From Plantago ovata (lineage: Eukaryota; Streptophyta; Magnoliopsida; Lamiales; Plantaginaceae): a DNA stretch of 64,000 nt. The position numbers and the translations under genes are program-made. The notes beneath the pieces are model-generated. The model saw only the letters and a program-made list of their open reading frames with translations, was not told the DNA's origin and ran no database searches. Below, one piece after another: positions 55,169 through 64,000 of the stretch. Location: NCBI GenBank assembly GCA_028274465.1, contig CM051456.1, positions 68,992,753 through 69,056,752 on the forward strand. The letters run 5' to 3'. Within the stretch, counting starts at the first letter, position 1. Each line of letters begins with the position of its first letter.

Positions 55169-56427
55169 TGATGAATGTGTCAGATTCAATCAAATATATT
55201 TGTAATTAGCCAAAGGCAATCCACAACTACAACGAAAACCGTAGTGTAGCAGTAGAATGACTTGAGTGTCGTTCTCTCAGGACTATAACTAGCTTTATCA
55301 AATCTAATTTAGAATATAAAAACAGCAAACAGATAGCAGAGGGGTTTCTAGCAGATAATGGAGATTGGTGATAGCATGGTCCTTCTTAACATAATGGGTC
55401 GATAATCATGCATAAATTCCTCGGTCTTGCATAGAGATCTTTGAATCAATCTAGTGTCCTGTTGCAAGTATTAAGCACTACGAAGATAATTTGGTCTGAC
55501 TAGTCAATCACGATTGTCCTAATGGGTTCCGTAATTATTCAACACTACGAAGATAATTGGTCTGATGGTCGACTAGTGTCCTATTGTGCATAATAACCAA
55601 TACAACATACGAGAATTTTGGTTACAACTGATCAACGAAATAAAACAATGACACGGAGTATAATGCGTGATATAGCCATTAGCATGATTATCTTCCCTCC
55701 CTAAGAATTCACATACTACCACCAACGATAAGTTTAGCTACTCATAATAGGCATGCAATCAATAGAAATCATAGAAGAAAACATATTGAAAGATAAATAA
55801 AATAAGTAGATTAAACTGTAAGATACAAGTTACCGAAGGTTGTCAATCTCCAGATGATTGTGGTCCTACGAGCTCCAATCCGCTATGAAAAAGTATCCCC
55901 TGAGCTATGAAACTCCCAGGACAGGCCCCGGGAACTTCCTACCTAAAACTATAGAGAGAGGTGAGAAAGTAGGCTTGGAAAGATATGATTTTCGGAGAGA
56001 AAACTGAGCACTATATATAGGCCCCGAATTAACTCTGGGGCGGTTCGCCGTAGGCTGGGGCGGTTCGCCCCCCAGTTATTTCGCGGAATTTCCGCGTTTT
56101 CGACGTGGTTTTGGATTTCTTCACCTTTTCGGACTCGGTTTCTGACTTCTAGTGGTCTTCTAACCTCCAGATTCGACCCCTAGACTCCAAATCCTATCCG
56201 GAAACCTTCAGATACTCCAAATAGGCTTCTGGAACACCAAATCCTTGTAGACTTCAATATAATTGCCCGGAAATCTCCGAATTTCAACCAAAACCTGTAA
56301 AATAAAATCTAAAGGGAAATGTGACACTATTCTAATAAAATGTACTAAAATATAGCTAAATTAACATAGAGGATAGCTAAAATAGGTGAAAAAGACTCGA
56401 ATGAAAGTGTAAAATACACATTCATCA
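55169..56427. mobile_element. Solo Athila-like LTR
   Basis: A 1259-bp LTR, TGATGAATGTGTCAG...ACATTCATCA, with 5-bp target duplication CTCCG on both sides (55164-55168, 56428-56432). No internal domain remains, so it arose by LTR-LTR recombination. GGGGCGGTTCGCC occurs twice at 56038-56072, followed by CGCGGAATTTCCGCG. Its LTR polarity is minus, judged from the related 3' LTR at 57645. Confidence 0.93.
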
Positions 56428-56432
56428 CTCCG

Positions 56433-57209
56433 ATCTTCTCCGATCAGATCCGCCGCCTCGTCCAATCCGCTTCGCGAGCGCCTCCGTTTCGCGAGCGCGC
56501 CGCCGTGTGCCGTCCCGGTTTGCTCGCGCCATCCGCCGAGAAGCAGTTGTCGTCGCACAGCTCAGCTCCGTTCAGCCGCGCCGCCGCTCCGTTCGAGCTC
56601 TGCCCGACTTCGATTCAACCCTCTCCAGTCTCGTTTCCGTCCAGCTCGGCTCTGGCACGCGCGCATCGAGCTCTGTCCGGCCCGGTTCCGATTTTGTCAG
56701 TCTCTCTATCCCCCGGTAAGTTATCTGTACGGCTCAAGTTTCGTTTGATTGAAATCAAATCTCGATTGATTTCGTTACCCCCCATTTGATACGCACTTCG
56801 GTTGAGTTTTGGTTCGATTCTTAGTCAATTTTCTGTCATTACAGAGTCGGCCCGACCCGTGTCGTGCGCTTCATTCCGGTACCATACTGTCCGTTCCGGT
56901 CGCTTGTGGTTTCGTTCCAGTTAATACTGCTTGTTTCTCCTTTCGATTCCGGTTGATTACTCCGGTCCCGATCGAAGGTATACGTTCTTTTATCTTGCGT
57001 TTTTTTCTCTCTCTTTGATTATTTTGTTTTGCACGATTTTACCCCGTGTGAGATTATTGAACTGACTGTTATACTCCTGATGGATAGTACCATATTACCC
57101 TTGAACGATTAGACTTGGACTGTTGCACCTCTAAATCGAACTTGGATTTGACAATTCCACCCCTGGACCTGTTCTGGACCATTTTACTCTTCGGTATCGG
57201 ACTAATTTA
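56433..57209 (+). repeat. Del-type 5' LTR, second part
   Basis: Begins very CpG-rich (56433-56720) and reaches CCCCGGTAAGTTATC at 56713, a strong donor-like site, then becomes T-rich. Short plus ORFs here are read through LTR and not supported as genes. It ends at the ATTTA target site (57205-57209). Confidence 0.8.
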
Positions 57210-58976
57210 GAGGGGAGAGAGTTATCTTTTATAGGGAACCCTCCTTCGTTTGATGAGCGCCAGTACTGGTTCGACCTCTTTTGAGGGAAAGTCTTAACAT
57301 GGTGGAACAGCAGTAAGTCCTCAGTTTCATAGGCACGGGACAACCATTCGTATCTTAGCATGCTTCATTACGTCGTCACTGACTAGGTCCAGGTAGAGAA
57401 TGTTACGAGAGACTATCTTGTCTTGACATAAGTGCTTATGTGGATGTGTATAAGTCAATCGAGGTATTCTTCAACCTATATTCATGCTTTGATTCATATG
57501 GTTTTTGTTCATATGTTATTTGGTAGATTCAGTAGATTAGTTCATTTTATTTGGCATGAAACTCCATTTTGTGTCTTGCATGTTTTTTGTACTAGAGTCT
57601 AGCTTAGTTGCTTGAGGACAAGCAAAGGTTCGGTTTGGGGAGTTTGATGAATGTGTATTTTACACTTTCATTCGAGTCTTTTTCACCTATTTTAGCTATC
57701 CTCTATGTTAATTTAGCTATATTTTAGTACATTTTATTAGATTAGTGTCACGTTTCCCTTTAGATTTTATTTTACAGGTTTTGGTTGAAATTCGAAGAAT
57801 TCCGGGCAAATATATTGAAGTTGACAAGGAATTGGTGTTCCAGAAGCCTATTTGGAGTATCTGAAGGTTTCCGGATAGGATTTGAAGTCTAGGGGCCGAA
57901 TCTGGAGGTTAGAAGGCTACTAGAAGTCATAAACCGAGTCCGAAAAGGGGAAGAAATCCAAAAACGCGTCGAAAACGCGGAATTCCGCGAGAAATACCCG
58001 GGGGCGAACCGCCGCAGGCTGGGGCGAACCGCCCCGTAGTTTTTCGGGGCCTATATATAGTGCTCAGTTTTTCTCCGAAAATCATATCTTTCCAAAACTA
58101 CTTTCTCACCTCTCTCTATAGTTTTAGGTAGGGACTTCCCGGGGCCTGTCCTAGGAGTTCCGTAGCTTAGGGGATACTTTTTCATAGCAGATTGGAGCTC
58201 GTAGGATCGCAATTCTTCGGAGATTGACAACCTTCGGTAACTTGTATCTTACAGTTTAATAAAGCAATACTTATTTTTATATATCTTTCAATATGTTTTC
58301 TTCTATGATTTCTGTTGATTGCATGCCTATTATGAGTAGCTAAACTTATCGTTGGTGGTAGTATGTGAATTCTTAGCGAAGGGAAGATAATCATGCTAAT
58401 GGCTATATCGCGCATTATACTCCGTGTCATTGCTTTATTTCGTTGATCAGTTGTAACCTAAATTCTCGTATGTTGTATTAATTATTATGCACAATTGGAC
58501 ACTTGTCGACCATCAGACCAATTAGCTTCGTAGTGTTGAGTAATTACGGAGCACATTAGGACAATCATCAGACCAATTATCTTCGTAGTGCTGAGTAATC
58601 ACGAAACACATTAGGACAATAGTGATTGACTTGTCAGACCAGTTATCTTCGTAGTGCTTAATATTTGCAACATGACACTAGATTGATTCAAAGATCTCTA
58701 TGCAAGACCGAGGAATTTATGCATGATTATCGACCCGTTATGTTAAGAAGGACCATACTATCACCAATCTCCATTATCTGCTAGAAACCCCCTATTGCTA
58801 TCTGTCTGCTGTTTTATATTCTCTTGTTAAATAGATAAAGCAAGTTATAGTCCTGAGAGAACGACACTCGAGTCATTCTACTGCTACACTACGGTTTTCG
58901 TTGTAGTTGTGGATTGCCTTTGGCTAATAACAAATATATTTGACTGAACTGGGACCTGACAAATCTCCGTTCATCA
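57210..58976 (+). mobile_element. 5'-truncated Athila-like element with one LTR and target duplication
   Basis: It begins GAGGGGAGAGAGTTATC, runs through 435 bp of 3' internal sequence and a PPT (GGTTCGGTTTGGGGAGTT, about 57627-57644), then a full 3' LTR 57645-58976 (TGATGAATG...TTCATCA). The internal part matches the minus strand of 31200-30794 in the TR-GAG element, for example GGGAACCCTCCTTCGTTTGA. ATTTA flanks it (57205-57209, 58977-58981) and the Del LTR joins cleanly across it, so this is an insertion missing its 5' LTR. Confidence 0.82.
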
Positions 58977-58981
58977 ATTTA

Positions 58982-60198
58982 CCCCTGGGTTACGGTATTG
59001 ACTTTTAAACCCTAGCTAAACCACGAAATTACAGAGTGGCCCTTGTTGAATGTGAATTGACATTTTCACCCTTGGACAGAGTTGGACCGTAGTTAATTGG
59101 TTTGGTGCTAAGTAGTTTAACCTTAAGGTTCCGAGTTCGAACCCCACCTTTGACGCCATTTCATCGACTGATTAACTTTTACCATTTAGACTTTCATTTA
59201 GACTTTCATTTCGACTGCTAGTTAGTAACTGTTCGTATTCTTACTAGGCTCCCTGTCTGGTGTTCTGTAATTCGAACTGTCCGGTCTGTGGTTGAGTTCA
59301 AAGCTATCTCTAAGGTGAGTGTTCACCCCTAAACTTATCTATTTGCGAAAACTTGAAGGCTATGTGACTATCTGTACTTATTACTATATATATTGTTTTA
59401 CTGTATGCTTCCGCGTAAAAGTAACTAAGTCCTAAGTATGACTATTTACTTTCTTTGTTTATTGCTATTCTATTCTGGATTAACTTTTCTGCAGGAACAC
59501 TTCTCGGTGTTTGATTGTTCGTATCTGTTTGATCTGTATCTGTTCTGTCTGTTTCTGTGTGACCGGTCGATTAGGTCGTAACTAGGTAGACTTGGGTAGT
59601 AGAGGACTATCGGGTTTGCTTGGTTATTGCCTAGTCTACTCCCTTTTAGACGCGAGGCAGAAGTCGCTGAGGTCTATTAGGTTCATAGTTTCTGTTTCCC
59701 CAAAGTAAGCGGGGTTTCTGTTTCTATCCGGAGTTGTATACCCTCTGGAGGGAGCTATAAGGGCTATTGGGAGTAGGAGCAATAAGGCGGGCTACACCAA
59801 CGGACTTCGACTTATCTGTTCTGTCTTTCTGTTCTGTTATCTGTTCTGTTTGTTATATTATCTGCTGAAAAGGATTTTGATTTCAAAAACTGTTTACTTT
59901 CTGTTTGTTAACATAGAACCTCACTGAGATCCTTTATCTCACACACTCTTTTTTTTCAAAATTCCTTCCTTCCAGATTCTACTGAGGATGCACGCGAGTA
60001 GGATGCCAGCGACTGAGAGAAGGGTCTGGGGTGTCTTTGGAAATTTATTTCAAAATAAGAAGATGAAACTTTTCACTGTCTTCAATAGTTGTTATTCATT
60101 TGATTTCTAAGTTACTATTGAATATTTACTTGATTCTGTTAGCGCGGTGCGCGTCAAATATTATGATGGCCTTTATTGCCGACCGTTGCTTTTAAAAT
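58982..60198 (+). repeat. Del-type 5' LTR, third part
   Basis: Continues the LTR (ACCCCTGGGTTACGG), with a run of CTGTCTGTTTCTG-like T-rich sequence (59500-59850) and no ORF. It ends at the AAAAT target site (60194-60198). Confidence 0.8.
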
Positions 60199-61843
60199 TG
60201 TTGGTCCCTTTAAACAACAAGAAAAGACTAGAGGGGGGGGGTGAATAGTCTTTTCAAACTTTCGTCGTTTAAAACTTTCTCAGCAAGTACTTATTACTTT
60301 TCAGTAATGAGTTTGCTGATACTGAACTTTCTCAGCAAGCGTAAGTTACTTTACAGTAGCTTGGTTTGCTGATACTTAAAATCAGAGAGCGGAAGTCTTT
60401 GAAACAATAAGTGCTCTTTCAGCAAGTAAAGAGTTTCAGCAAGTGAAGTGAGTGACTGTGTACAAACAGATATAATTTGCTGAAAAAAGCTAAATGCAGT
60501 AAGTAAATCACACAAACGCTTTTATAGTGGTATCTGAGAGTGGCGTAATCTCTCAACTAATCCACTTTGTCCTTTCTAGGACTGAATCCACTAAGATATG
60601 ATTGAGGTTCCTTACAATCTCCTATCTAAAGCGATTCAACAGAAACCAAAGCACACTTGCTTTGTCTCCAACCTAAACTAGAGAACTCAACCTTGTTCTC
60701 CACCAAACTTGGTACTTTTAATCAGCAAAACTATGCTCGATTAAGTTCCCCCTGAATATCACGCCTGAAAAGGTGTATTTTCAGTTAGAGAGTTTTTGGG
60801 TGAGATGACTTACTTATAACTTATTCAGTTACAACAAGTAATCTAAGAAACACAACTTTGAATACTTTGCAGTAAACAAGTTTGATTGTTTCTGGTGTCA
60901 AGACTTGTTCTTGTTCGAAAGAAAGAACACTAAACTAATTTCTTAGCCAAGTTTGTTCTACTTCTTCACAAGTAGCTTTTTCAAGCTTTAAGTTTTGGAA
61001 CGGATCAATGGCAGTAAGAGTGTTTGAAGGTTTGTGAGTTTTTAAGCACAAGTGAGAGTTTGATCACGTTGTTGACACACTTCAACTCTTTGCCGGATGA
61101 CCTCTATTTATAGTGCAAGTAAGGAGCCGTTTGAATTTCAAATCCTAAGGCTTTTGTTCCTTAACATGTCACTATCTTGCTTTTGTACTTTCAGCAGCGA
61201 CTTTGTTTGTCTTCTAGTCTTCATGTCCTTCGCGTGTAAGCTTTGCATTAAATGCACATTTGAATAGAATTCAAACAGTAACATTGGAGCGCATATTCAC
61301 GTACATTCAGCAAGAGGTCACATATGTTTATCAGCAAGTGTTCAGTCTCAGTTTCAGCAAGCACAACCTACTCTGTCATTCAGATTTTCACTTATGCAAT
61401 GCTGTTGCTGAACATTCCACTTTCTGAGCAAACACGTGCCTTACCAGTCTTCAGCAATCTTCAAGGCTTCAAGTCTTCAAGTCTTCAAATCTTCAGATCT
61501 TCAAAAGTCTTAAAGATTCTGACCGGTTTCTTATTTGCTTCAATAATTTGTTTGTAATAAACAAAATGTATCTTCAGCAAATGCTTCAATAGGTCATTTT
61601 CTTTCCTGAAAATAAGATACATCATAAGCTAAGCATCAATAAGATATTTTCTTTTCAGAAAATAAAATACATCATACGCAAAAGAAATAACTTATCTAAC
61701 ACCTAACTAAGTCATCAGCAAACGTTCCTCTTTTACAATGTCCTTAAAATTCTAAAATCCTATGGACCTTAAGAGTACTAGTTACTGGACTGTTCTTAAT
61801 TTAGCATGGTTAATTGCTCATCAAAATTACAAGTTTCCTAACA
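60199..61843 (-). mobile_element. Solo SIRE-like LTR
   Basis: A 1645-bp LTR of the same family as 36934-38512 in reverse orientation: TGTTGGTCCC at 60199, TCCTAACA at 61843. AAAAT target duplications are at 60194-60198 and 61844-61848. It includes the G run (about 60234-60241) and the TATA box (TATTTATA on plus, 61105-61112). No internal sequence is left. Confidence 0.94.
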
Positions 61844-61848
61844 AAAAT

Positions 61849-62779
61849 TATTTCGGATTTTCCTTTTTCAAGAAAATTGTTTGTTTTTAAAAACCGGTAC
61901 CGTTACAGTTGGTATCAGAGCTTGAGTTCAAACTCAAGCTTGCTACGATAGGATCTTCTGGCCTTTGGGGTGTGTGTGAGGGTCCAAGTCGCTGGATTAG
62001 ATTGAGTAGTCTTCGTTCTGTCTCTTTTAAAGTTTGGTCCTCCACCTTAACTCTGAACCGTCATGTTCGTCTGTTAAATGTCCTATTGTTCTGTCTTCCG
62101 ACTTCCGAAACTGTCTTGCTGTTCATTCTGTTTAACTTCTACTAAGTTCACAAGCTTCCTATTGCTGCTTGTTCATTTTCTTTAAGGCGATAATATTGTT
62201 TCTTCTAAATGCATGAGAATTTGTTTAAAAGTATGTTTATTTACTATAAAGTCATTTGATGCATGTTTTAAGGTTTAAACACCTATATATGCGTATATTT
62301 TACTTGTTGAAGTTCATACATGATCTTGCTTGGTTCTGTCATACAGTAATCTATTGTTTAACCAAAGTCGACATAAATCACTGGCAGGCGGCCGACTGTT
62401 TGAGTGATTCGTGTTAACCGAGGTCAAATGACTGATCACTTTATGAGAGAACGATTTTATTGCATGCTTAATATTTATGAATCTTTTCTACAACATATGA
62501 ATTTGCTACTTATGCTTTATCATTGCTTCTTCTATTTATGACTGCCTTGCATGCTAGGTTAGACACACTCGAGGATTTACTTATTGATTAGTTGCTAGCT
62601 AGCATCCTATTGAACCCCTAGTTAGACTTTGACCTTGGTAATTTTGTTTACTCTTGCGCGTCTCTTGCTCGTTCACGTTAGATTGACTTAAGTTAGTGCC
62701 TTAGTTCACGTTTACGACTTAAGATAGTCACGCTCGAGGATGTTAATCACGTTACTGCCCTTAGACTAACTGCGATAGG
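61849..62779 (+). promoter_or_regulatory. End of Del-type LTR, PBS and leader
   Basis: The LTR ends CGTTACA (61907), then GT and TGGTATCAGAGC at 61910-61921, the initiator tRNA-Met primer site. The ~860-bp leader up to the gag ATG has no ORF of note and two CTCGAGGAT(T/G)T copies (62568, 62733). Confidence 0.85.
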
Positions 62780-63484
62780 ATGGCTCTAAGGAACAACACC
62801 CGCAACGGCAATGGCAATGGCAACACCAATGACAACGACAACAACAACAACAATGGCAACGACAACAATGCTGACAATCAGGACCAAGTGGAGCGGATCA
62901 TTGCAGCTTTCCGCAACTTCAGTGAGAGCATGCGCAACGTTGGGCCACCACCTGCTCAGCCAGATCTGCCGCCACCGCCACCGACTCAAACGATCGACCA
63001 AGCTGCTGAACGTTTCGCTCGCTTCTATCCCGACAGGTTCGATGGGGCACCCAATGCCCGCAAAGTTGAGCTTTGGCTGGAGAACATGGAGAATCTGTTC
63101 TCGATCTTACACTACCCTGATGAAAGGAGGATTGAGCTCGCGACTTTCCAGGTTGAAGGAGCAGCAAGAAATTGGTGGAGAACCATAAACGCAAAGTGGA
63201 AACAAGACCAAGTTGATCGCACGTGGGAAAATTTCGAGAGGGAGTTCATTGACAAGTTCGTGCCTCGTTTGGTCCGAGAAGGTAGAAGGGACGAATTTCA
63301 CAATTTGCTACAAGGTGGAATAACCGTCGCCGAGTTCACACGACTGTTGAAGTACGTACCACACCTTCAAATTGATGAGAGGGAGAAGATACGACTTTTT
63401 GTGAAGGGTTTGAAAATCAGAGATTCGATACTGCATGTTCGGGATCGAGATATCAACCTACACGAAGGCTGTGAAAAGGGCTGA
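62780..63484 (+). pseudogene. Del/Tekay-type gag, N-terminal part
   Basis: ATG at 62780 begins with Asn/Gly-rich low complexity (NGNGNGNTNDNDNNNNN), then the gypsy gag core: AERFARFYPDRFDGAPNARK, VELWLENMENLFSILHY, ATFQVEGAARNWWRTI, TWENFEREFIDKFVP and GRRDEFHNLLQGGITVAEFT. The frame ends at a TGA at 63482-63484 after VRDRDINLHEGCEKG. The normal protein continues with an 'AVKRADE' helix and zinc knuckle, and this continuation is seen out of frame. Gag would assemble the particle. Confidence 0.88.
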
Positions 63485-64000
63485 TGAAGTGTAGAATGGT
63501 TTAGGAGAGCTTGAGAGCTATGAACCTCATCGATATGGAAAAGAGACATTCTGATCACATGAGTAGCAAGGATAACAAGGATCTTCCGTTTCCATCCAAG
63601 TATCCTCGAAATTAGCGGGAAAGTCGACCTCATCAACTCGCTGATAACACTGGAGAGTCAACTGGGAGAAATCGCGACTCCTACTGAGGAGTAACTCATG
63701 AGGAGGAGAACTGTTGGAGGAAACCAGGTGTTGTTTGGCTTGGGGTAGCAAGAAGCTTAAAGTTAGTGCTTGTCCGAGACGCAACTCTCTGGCTGAAGAA
63801 GGAAAATCTGGAGGCATGACATTTGCGAGCCAAGGAAGTGGTGCCAAGGCCAAGCCAAGAGCTTATAGTACGATCGGACATGAGACTCTCTCGGCAAGTG
63901 TGGCTACAGGATAGATTCACTTGAGGGTTAAGCTATCAACTTTTTATCGAGGATTTATGGTTCGAATGGTTTGGTTGAAGACATGAACTTTGTTTTCCTT
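63485..64000 (+). pseudogene. Decayed gag C-terminus of the Del-type element
   Basis: Fragments in shifting frames resemble the gag tail: RADE-like text right after the stop and a broken zinc knuckle around 63705-63780 (CWRKPG, then KKLKVSACP in another frame). Several stops and indels occur. The protease would lie beyond the window. Confidence 0.6.

Larger units (their letters stand above)
54678..64000 (+). mobile_element. Ty3/gypsy retrotransposon, Del/Tekay type, 5' part
   Basis: The LTR starts TGTAACATCCCGTATTTT, typical of Del/Tekay chromoviruses, and ends CGTTACA at 61907; PBS and gag follow. Three later insertions split the LTR. The element's own LTR parts are 54678-55168, 56433-57209, 58982-60198 and 61849-61907, about 2.5 kb in total. 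pol and the 3' LTR are outside the window. Confidence 0.87.

Noticed and set aside
56505-57018. Pro/Ser-rich plus ORFs of 69-94 residues
   Set aside because: They lie inside the Del-type LTR, lack any family resemblance and come from CpG-rich low-stop sequence.
62786-63194. Minus and +1 ORFs overlapping the Del gag start
   Set aside because: They are shadows of the Asn/Asp repeat and of the clear gag frame.

Overview
This is a repeat-dominated stretch of a plant nuclear genome, probably a eudicot. Almost every supportable feature is a transposable element or a piece of one. I see no convincing intact single-copy host gene. The evidence for a plant is the set of element types: a CACTA/En-Spm transposon with TIR CACTACAAGAAA, an L1-type LINE with a plant-style RNase H tail, a tRNA-derived SINE, Ty1/copia elements primed by initiator tRNA-Met, and Ty3/gypsy elements of the Tat, Athila-like and Del/Tekay types. 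The 100 N at 17851-17950 are an assembly gap of unknown true size.

Layout. 1-3461: terminal part of a CACTA element on the minus strand, carrying a six-exon Transposase_24 (TNP1)-like gene and CG-rich subterminal repeats. 3688-~7155: 5'-truncated LINE on minus, its RT active site broken by a locally templated insertion. ~7773-17850: Tat-lineage gypsy element (minus) with decayed gag-pol, two RNase H domains and an antisense gene (Transposase_28 type) on plus. 17951-38512: a long SIRE-like copia element (plus) with gag, pol, an array of covarying hairpins, an internal TATA promoter and a >5 kb post-pol ORF. That ORF is split by a gag-only LTR element (TR-GAG type, 29403-35240, TSD CACTG). 38513-40931: fragment of a second SIRE-like copy (minus) holding a SINE. 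40932-~47119: another copia element (minus) with a 1.9 kb 3' LTR. Beyond it are a leader with a second covarying hairpin array and two head-to-head LTR pieces (49152-50464). 50465-54030: 3' LTR and antisense gene of a second Tat-type element. 54031-54677: Athila-like LTR fragment. 54678-end: Del/Tekay-type gypsy element (plus) whose 5' LTR is split by three insertions: a solo Athila-like LTR (TSD CTCCG), a one-LTR truncated Athila-like element (TSD ATTTA) and a solo SIRE LTR (TSD AAAAT). Its gag starts at 62780.

How the parts work together. The SIRE-like element carries gag and pol for its own replication plus a promoter-driven extra gene of unknown role. The TR-GAG element keeps LTRs, a tRNA-Asp PBS, a PPT and a gag but no pol, so it must borrow enzymes from a partner; the Athila-like LTRs further right share its PPT and 3' internal sequence. 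Both Tat-type elements carry an antisense Transposase_28 gene next to the 3' LTR, which suggests a conserved accessory gene. Most elements are inactive through stops, frameshifts and nested insertions, and the nesting order gives a relative insertion history.

Best candidates for something undescribed: the covarying hairpin array with constant 7-nt loop (24651-25024), the promoter-driven post-pol gene with three in-frame intron-like cassettes (25410-36670), the second hairpin array (47720-47874), and the CG-core palindromes whose arms co-change between related LTR families.
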